This document shows, piece by piece, positions 16,434 through 22,836 of a stretch of DNA of 22,836 nucleotides. Under the pieces are notes generated by a model that ran no database searches, was not told where the DNA came from, and saw only the letters and a list, made by a program, of their open reading frames with translations. The position numbers and the translations under genes were made by a program. Numbering within the stretch: position 1 is the first letter of the stretch; each line of letters opens with the position of its first letter. Origin of the DNA: Scleroderma bovista (taxonomy: Eukaryota; Basidiomycota; Agaricomycetes; Boletales; Sclerodermataceae); NCBI GenBank assembly GCA_037178675.1, contig JAYMGJ010000819.1, forward strand, positions 1 through 22,836, written 5' to 3'.

Positions 16434-19400
16434 ATGAGCTCCTTCCGCAACCACCGCGTCATCATCGCGTCCCTCTTCCTCCCCACCACCGTCGCCTTTG
16501 GCGACTCCGGTCTGTCGGACCAGAGCGTATCAGAATCGGGGTCACTGTCCTCACAGACCAGTGGAGTGGCCCCAGAACGACCTGCCTTCCACCAGCGGCT
16601 GTCGGGAAGCGTTCCTCTCAAGAGCATTGTCGACGATCTCAAGGTATGCACCGTCGCTTCCCGTGCATGGACCCTCCGTCACATGTTCTTGCAGACCCGG
16701 GCCATCGCTCCTCTCGCATCCCCCAAGTCAGATATCCCCACGCCATTCACCAAGTTCGTCAACATTGCAAGCCCTCAGCCGGGCGCAACACCCAGCACAG
16801 TCTCCACCCCCTCCTCTGCATCATCCTCCGACTCCGAGTCCAAGTCGCCACCGCCACCGCCCTCCCTCGACCGCGCATTCACGTTATTCCATGCCCGCAA
16901 GTTCCAGACCGCCCACCAGGATGTCCAGCACTGTGCACGTCTCCAGCGTAAACAATCGCGCTCCACATCTCGCCGTTCCGCCTCTCTAGCGAGCAACACA
17001 GACTCCGAAAGAGGACATAGACATTGGCACATCTCTCCCAACACACATTGCAACGGCGGCCTCAAGAATGCCATCGACAGCGTCAAAGCCAGACTCACGC
17101 AGAAGCTCTGGGTGGGCACTCTCGGCAGCAGCACGGACAGCTTCGGCTCCGAGATGCGCAAGAGCATCGATAAGAAGATGAGACAAGTGTCTGACAGCGT
17201 GCCCGTCTGGATCCCTGATGGCGAATTCGAAAGTTGTTATGACGAGTTCTGTCACCAGGTGGGCACTTCCTAGTCATAGTCAGGGGTTACTTATGCGCTT
17301 GGCAGGTCTTGTGGCCTTGCTTGCACTATGCAGTCCCAGACGCACCCAAGACAAAATGTTTCTACGAGAGCGCATCATTTAAGCAGTACAGGTCTGTCAA
17401 TCAGCGATTCGCAGATATCATCATCGAAAACTACCGCGAGGGCGACCTCAGTATGTAGCATTCTCTATGTTCCGCCCGCTCCACTCTAACACGCGCATGT
17501 AGTCTGGATAAATGACTACCACCTCATGCTTCTCCCTGCCATTCTCCGATCACATCCCAAAACCGCCCAAGCACCCATCGGTTTCTTCCTCCATGTCGCA
17601 TTCCCATCGTCAGAGATCTTCCGATGTCTCTCCGTGCGCGAGTCCCTCCTCAAGGGCGTCCTCGGGGCAGATTTGGTCGGATTCCAAACTGCCAACTATG
17701 CGAGACATTTCAGGCAGACTGTATCTCGAATCCTTGCGTATGAGGCTCTCCCGAAAGGGATACAGGTCGAAGGACCCGTCCCACCTGTCAGTGCTGGGGG
17801 CGACGCTGACGGGGAGTGGACTGACAGTGCTGACGAGAAGAAGGACAAGGAGAGCGGCCGATTCGTAGACGTAGGTGTGTTTGCGATGGGAATTGATGTG
17901 AACGCATTGAAAGAGAAGAGGTGGGGCAGTTGTCTCATTTCCGGTTTTGTCTGTCCTGATGGTGTGGCAGACGGCAGCCAGAGGTGGAGTACTGGGTCCA
18001 ACTTCTCAGACAACGTTATGCGGGGATGAAGTTGATCGTAGGAAGGGACAAGCTTGATGAAATCCAGGTTGGTCTGCGTGCTTTGATTGTGCCTGGCTGC
18101 ATTGGTGCTTGTATGCACGAGATCCGGGTTGCTCATTGTGCATATAGGGTGTACGCCACAAAATCGAGGCGTTTGAACACTTTCTCAAGACACACCCCGA
18201 GCTCCAGGGCAAGGTATGTTCTATATCCCACCTCACTTCACCTGATTCACATCACTCACGCACTCACACAGGTTGTCCTCATTCAAGTAGCCCTTCAAAC
18301 CACTGAATCCAATGAACTTGCGGGTGGTGTCGCGGACGTTGTCGCACGCGTCAATGCCGCCTTCTCCACGCTCACTTACCAACCTGTCGTGTTCTTGCAT
18401 GTGCAGGAGGTGACGTTCAGCCAGTACCTCGCTCTCCTGACCGTCGCCGACGCGTTTGCGGTGACGAGTCTGAGGGAGGGAATGGCCCTCCGCACACATG
18501 AGTACGTTGAATGTCAAGAAGAGAGAAAAAGAGCATTGATTTTAAGTGAGGTGAGCTCGCATCTTGTATTCGTTTTCAGTTTGGGGGCAATGCTTATGCG
18601 AGTACAGTTCACGGGGACGTATAGTTACTCTGGGTTCCGTTCGTGCATTGCTGTCAACCCATACGACACGCGTGGGACAGCCAAGGCTATCCACCAGGTT
18701 GGTATCTAGCCTAATACATGCATATTCGACTCATTCTGAACAGGCCCTGACCATGTCTGACGAAGAAGCCTCCGCTCGCTGGCAAGACCTTCACAACCAC
18801 GTCGTAACCCAAACCTCCCAAAACTTTGTACTCTCTTTCCTTAGCCGATGCACCCGCGCACATACCGAGCACGTCTCGCTCTTCACCGACTCCTCGCTTG
18901 TCCCGCCGCTTGATCTCGCGCGGCTGATCCCCAAATACCGCCACTCCGCCTCTCGCCTCATCTTCGTGGACTTCGAAGGCTGTCTCTGGGTCCGTGATAT
19001 GTCGAAGCGTGCCATCACAGAAATGATTCAGGACGGAAAAGGGCCAATGGTTGAGCCGCCTGAGGAGACGATGCAGGTGCTCGAACGTTTGGCGGATGAC
19101 CCGAGAAACGAGATTTGGGTGCTCAGTGGGCTGCCTGTGAAGGGTGCTTTGGAGAAGCTCGCGGAGAGGGTTCCTGGTGTGGGCATCGTCGCAGAGAATG
19201 GGTGTTTCATTAAGGCGAAGGAGGTTCGCAGGAGGGCGAATGGACATATGAACGGGACGAGTAGTAAGCCAGACTGGATCAATATCGTGGCAAACTTGGA
19301 TTTTGCATGGAAGGGACCCTGTGTCGAGATCCTCAATTACGTGAGTTCTCTTTCACTTATTGATTGTCTGAATCACACGGATCATGTTACAGTTCACCGA

Positions 19401-20025
19401 GCGTACACCAGGCTCATTCGTCGAAGAGCGCGTTGCTTCTGTCCTGTGGCGTTTCTGGACCGGATTTCCAGACTCAACTGCATCGACTAATGGGGCTTCT
19501 GCCAGTTGCGCCACTTCACCGACCTCAAGTCCAGATCCCACTTCAACCACACCAACTACAAGCTTCCTATCTAACTACTCCGACCGTACCTGGGCGAGCC
19601 GCCAAGCCGCCGAGGCTCAGAACCACATCTTCGACTCCCTCGGGGAACGATACGGTCTCCGGATCATACCCGGCCAAAACTCCTTCCTCGTCCTCCCGAA
19701 CAACATTTCACGCTCGACAGCAGTCGGTGCGATCATGCATCCCGGCGGTCCTGCGTGCTCACCACGCGGCGGGGGTGCCGGTGTCGGCGACAGCGAGTAC
19801 GATGGACAGTTGGGTACTGTTGGACGGGGTGGAGTGCGCAGGGTGACTTCTACGGACGAATCCACGTTGGTGCTCGCCATCGGGGGCGATGAAAAGTTGT
19901 TGAGAAGGCTGAACGAGCTGGACAATGTGGAGACCATGTCGACGAGTAGGAAGGGGACGGATGCGAAGTGGAAGCTGGATCCAAGGGAGGTGCTCAGTGT
20001 GTTGGAGACGTTGGCGGGTGTGTGA
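16434..20025 (+). CDS. Trehalose-6-phosphate synthase/phosphatase complex subunit, TSL1/TPS3 type
   Basis: Ten exons join in phase to 1,032 residues: 16434-16643, 16695-17258, 17306-17450, 17503-17920, 17971-18067, 18148-18213, 18272-18550, 18608-18697, 18744-19340, 19393-20025. The start MSSFRNHRVIIASLFLPTT is typical of this subunit family, followed by a Ser/Pro-rich linker. The glycosyltransferase-20 domain shows KLWVGTLG, IWINDYHLMLLP, FFLHVAFPSSEIFR, LVGFQTANYARHF, LREGMALRTHEYVECQEE and TGTYSYSGFRSC. The C-terminal phosphatase-like domain has LIFVDFEGCLW, where active trehalose phosphatases have DxDGTL: Asp699 is kept but the second Asp is Glu701. Together with the REGM-type motif this points to the regulatory subunit that scaffolds the cytosolic trehalose synthase complex. 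The length fits yeast TPS3/TSL1 (about 1,050-1,100). The first intron (16644-16694) is 51 nt, in frame and stop-free, so its removal rests on splice signals and family fit. Confidence 0.9.
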
Positions 20026-20324
20026 TAGAGTGTTGTATGTTGTGTGCTTGAGCGTCTATGAAGCGCTCGCTGGCTCACCCGACCATTGAACACGTCGGTT
20101 ATATGAATATTCAGCTTTTATATTGTTATCTCGCTGATAGGTTCACAGGTCCATCTCTTGTATCCCCATGTGCATCTGATGTTGTTCGTTATCGGCTTAT
20201 GTTGCATGACCATGTCTTTATGCTATGTAGACATTCCTTAGAGACAGTGTTTAGTACTTATGTGAGCTAATGGGTCAGCCAAGACATCTCTGCTGGCGTG
20301 ATAGAACTGAAATCCCTCACATCA
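20026..20324. other. 3' region of the trehalose gene
   Basis: A/T-rich sequence follows the stop codon, with words such as ttatatgaatattcagcttttatatt that suit a fungal 3' end. No gene is seen. Confidence 0.4.
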
Positions 20325-20693
20325 TGTTGACTTCACCTGAAGAACAGCTAGATGCTAGACGCTAACTTCGTTGACCGCTCTTGAAGCTCATTTTTGTATC
20401 AGGAAGCGAGCATATCGACCACAATCCGTCTCTTTCTGTCCAACTCGTGGTAGACCAACATAGTGTAAGAGTATTGTGAGCGTCGTCTGTTGTCTCGCGT
20501 TTTGATCTGCGTCTTTCCGATGATCTCTGTTGACCCACTGGCTCGTGCACCCTTCCTGGATTGTTAATGGCTTACGCGTCGCCCCGCGATCAAGCCAACA
20601 AGTAATCAGTTTGATTTGTACTTATATCTCGTCTCTGTGTACAGTAGTTTTCCTCGTGCTTCTTTTTGAATCCCACTGTTGTGCTCTGTCACA
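20325..20693 (+). repeat. Candidate 5' LTR of the downstream retrotransposon
   Basis: The stretch starts TGTTGA and ends TCACA (TG...CA ends) and lies just upstream of the Gag frame. Two bases later comes tggctcgaatcgaag, whose TGG start is what a tRNA primer-binding site needs, and a TATA-like acttatatc occurs inside. The matching 3' LTR is outside the window, so these ends are a guess. Confidence 0.3.
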
Positions 20694-20915
20694 TTTGGCT
20701 CGAATCGAAGTTCCCTCATCTCTCGTGTAACGGCGTCTCTAGATTGGCCATCTTTGACTCGCCGTTTCATATTTTTTGTGACAGATCTACAACTCTACTC
20801 TCTTATCTTGCCGACTCAGCTCATCCTCTCATCTCTCTTCTCATAACTTCTCGTGGCGTTGCAGCCTGATCAACTGTCGACCAACTCGAGTAAGTTCTTC
20901 CTTTCGCCGTTCAGA

Positions 20916-22836
20916 ATGACTCAATCTCGTTATAACCTTCGTCGCACGACCAATGGTGTGCGAGCGACTACTCCCCCAGTGACCCCAGTGACTGAGAAGT
21001 CCAGGACGACGTCACCACTGACGTCGCCGACGCCTGAAGCTCTGAAAAGCAGTGCCTCGGTGTCGTCAAGGGCCGAAAAGCTCCTCTATAGTGAGGTAGT
21101 TAGTGGGCAGGTGAGTCGCGTATCTTCCCCGCCTACTGGGCGGTGCCCCGGCGGCTGTCCGTCGGAGAATCCCGCTGAGGCTGCTAAGCCAGCGGAGGCC
21201 TTGGCGAAAACGCCTGAGGTTAACGCGAGTACCTGTGAAAAGGACTTGCAGACTCACTCGTTGGACATGTGCGCGAGTGGAGAAGGACGTCCGGCAGATG
21301 CCAACAGATACAATATATATTGTGCTATAGAAAACATGACTAGCGCTAGTGATAATGACAGTGGTACTTGGATCACTGTAAAACGGAAGAAAAGCCGTCG
21401 CGACCGAAAGAATAAAACGCCTGCAGCGCGAACTGATGTGAATGAAAAATTTGGTACCAAGACGAACAATAATATGCCTCTCGAGGCTAGTACATCGAAA
21501 GGCAAGGGGCCTGACCCAAAGAATTGGGGAAATGTAAGGTTAACTCGTGAAGAAATGGATCCAGATTCGCAGCGGGTCTTGTTTGACTCGTACAAATCTG
21601 CGCAAAAGAAGAATAAGAAAAGGCATTCGAATCGAAAGAAAAGACATTCGGCTGTAAAGCACGAACATTCCGATAGAATTTTGAATTTGACTGATTTGAA
21701 TCGCGAAAATGATAGCGGTCGGGCGATGCGTCCAATCGAGCAAGTAGAACCAAATAGTTATATTGGATTAGCTTTGAACCGTTTGAAAGGAGGAAATGAA
21801 CTTACCAATGATGGGGGTAACGACTCCTCCGAAGGTGATAAACAACTTGAATGTTCGGATTCAGATGGATATGAGTCGTCTGATGAAACAGAGACTTCCA
21901 ATGGATCGACAGTGACTGATTCTTCAAGTGATTCTTCGTCAACAGACTCGGATGAGTCATCCACTTCATCTTCGAGTACTTTGAGTTCTTCTTGTAAACG
22001 ATGGAGTCGAAAGCACTCTGGAAAGGGCGCAAAATCTTCTCGTAAGAAAGATCGGACTAAACGAAAGTCCAAGAAGAAACATCAAAAGAAAATGACCTTA
22101 AAACCGATTCCACCTACCGAATATGATGGTGTGGTGGACCCGCAGAAATTCCACAGGTTCATCACGGAAGGGACTGTGTACGTTCGTGATGGTTGCGTTC
22201 CCGCGAAGAAGCGTGTGTTTATTTTGTCCCATTACTTGACGGGACGAGCACATGAGTTTTATACGCGTGAAGTTGCTGGAGACCCTTACCAGTGGCGTCT
22301 CCCGAAGTTCTTCAAAGAGCTGTTTAATTACTGTTTTCCTATTGATTTCCGCACAAAACAGCGACGAAAGCTTTTGAAATGTTACCAGAATGATCGAGGT
22401 GTCCGAGACTTTCTGTATGACTTGAATGAGCTCTGGAATACGATTGGAGAAACAGAAGAACATACCAAGGTTAACAAATTTTGGTTTGGTCTTCGAAAGA
22501 CGATCCAACAAGACTTGTGGTTGGAAAAACTTAATCCTGAAGTGTCAAGACTGAAAGAAGTCGTGGATGCAGCTGAAATTATCGAGATCTCACAGTCAGT
22601 CATGAATGATGTTGGGCCTAGTAACTTACGACGGAAATCTCGTCGCACAGAATCTGCTATGAACTATAAGAAACGAAAGAATAAGAATCGACGGTATAAA
22701 GAGGGAAAGAGAAACTTTACCCTCTACCCAGACTCAGAAACCTTGGAAACGAAGAATTCTGAGAACAAACCTCAACAAACGATCAATTTCTCGCGACCTG
22801 GATATAAGAAATTTGCAAAGGGGACTGAATCCCGAC
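20916..22836 (+). CDS. LTR retrotransposon Gag-like polyprotein, N-terminal part (runs off right edge)
   Basis: One uninterrupted frame of 640 codons runs from the ATG at 20916 (MTQSRYNLRRTTN) to the window edge, with no introns, unlike its neighbours. Residues about 1-310 are low-complexity and polar. About 311-360 is a Ser/Asp-rich acidic tract, followed by a Lys/Arg-rich tract to about 391. Then comes the Gag core: YDGVVDPQKFHRFI, KRVFILSHYLTGRAHEFY, WRLPKFFKELFNYCF, RDFLYDLNELWNTIG and KVNKFWFGLRKTIQQDLW, the pattern of the retrotransposon gag domain of Ty3-type elements. No CCHC zinc knuckle, protease or reverse transcriptase is reached inside the window. Gag would form the intracellular particle that packages element RNA. 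A/T-rich codons in the Gag core differ from the G/C-richer trehalose gene. The open frame suggests a recent insertion. Confidence 0.82.
   Translation, partial: MTQSRYNLRRTTNGVRATTPPVTPVTEKSRTTSPLTSPTPEALKSSASVSSRAEKLLYSEVVSGQVSRVSSPPTGRCPGGCPSENPAEAAKPAEALAKTPEVNASTCEKDLQTHSLDMCASGEGRPADANRYNIYCAIENMTSASDNDSGTWITVKRKKSRRDRKNKTPAARTDVNEKFGTKTNNNMPLEASTSKGKGPDPKNWGNVRLTREEMDPDSQRVLFDSYKSAQKKNKKRHSNRKKRHSAVKHEHSDRILNLTDLNRENDSGRAMRPIEQVEPNSYIGLALNRLKGGNELTNDGGNDSSEGDKQLECSDSDGYESSDETETSNGSTVTDSSSDSSSTDSDESSTSSSSTLSSSCKRWSRKHSGKGAKSSRKKDRTKRKSKKKHQKKMTLKPIPPTEYDGVVDPQKFHRFITEGTVYVRDGCVPAKKRVFILSHYLTGRAHEFYTREVAGDPYQWRLPKFFKELFNYCFPIDFRTKQRRKLLKCYQNDRGVRDFLYDLNELWNTIGETEEHTKVNKFWFGLRKTIQQDLWLEKLNPEVSRLKEVVDAAEIIEISQSVMNDVGPSNLRRKSRRTESAMNYKKRKNKNRRYKEGKRNFTLYPDSETLETKNSENKPQQTINFSRPGYKKFAKGTESR

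Noticed and set aside
16283..16989. Alternative plus-strand frames over the first trehalose exons
   Set aside because: Pro/Ser/His-rich shadows of the true frame starting at 16434, with no motif of their own.
1..22836. CRISPR arrays, rRNA and tRNA genes
   Set aside because: No regular spacer-repeat array or tRNA-like B-box plus acceptor pair was seen; the organism is a fungus, so CRISPR is not expected.

Overview
The window looks like nuclear DNA of a filamentous basidiomycete, most likely an Agaricomycete. Genes are split by many short GT-AG introns (about 47-99 nt). The families seen are typical of mushroom genomes: HET-domain proteins, a Crypton-type tyrosine recombinase, an XPG-like nuclease, a TSL1/TPS3-type trehalose synthase subunit and a retrotransposon Gag. 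I built the exon models by hand, choosing introns that keep phase and rebuild recognisable domain motifs. No search or alignment was run.

Left part (1-5587, all minus strand): the first ~142 residues of a HET-domain protein running off the left edge; a DnaJ-X family protein (1498-2770) that lacks a visible J domain; and a second, nearly complete HET-domain gene (3014-5587). The only plausible start codon of the second HET gene is out of frame with the HET domain.

Middle part (6180-14240, all minus strand): a Crypton-type recombinase gene with tyrosine recombinase and GCR1_C-like domains (6314-9073), whose 3' end lies in an 86-bp tandem duplication. About 190 bp upstream of its start ends an XPG/GEN1-like gene (9264-11046) that has lost at least two catalytic acidic residues and ends in two SUMO-interaction-like motifs. 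Beyond it lies a mosaic of broken host-gene pieces: an ERG26-like sterol dehydrogenase fragment fused to a heavily deleted alpha-coatomer (COPA) pseudogene that keeps its introns, then two cyclin-box fragments around a 70-bp minisatellite. This mosaic beside a recombinase and a decayed nuclease is the most unusual part of the window.

Right part: about 2.2 kb without a convincing gene (14239-16433, with inverted repeats near 14.65 kb), then an apparently intact plus-strand ten-exon gene for a trehalose-6-phosphate synthase/phosphatase subunit of the regulatory type (16434-20025). After 0.9 kb comes an uninterrupted plus-strand Gag-like frame (20916 to the right edge), the start of an LTR retrotransposon, probably Ty3-like.

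Functionally, the trehalose gene is the one clear housekeeping locus. The two HET genes belong to the fungal non-self recognition repertoire. The rest is mobile-element and gene-fragment DNA. No tRNA, rRNA or CRISPR array was seen.
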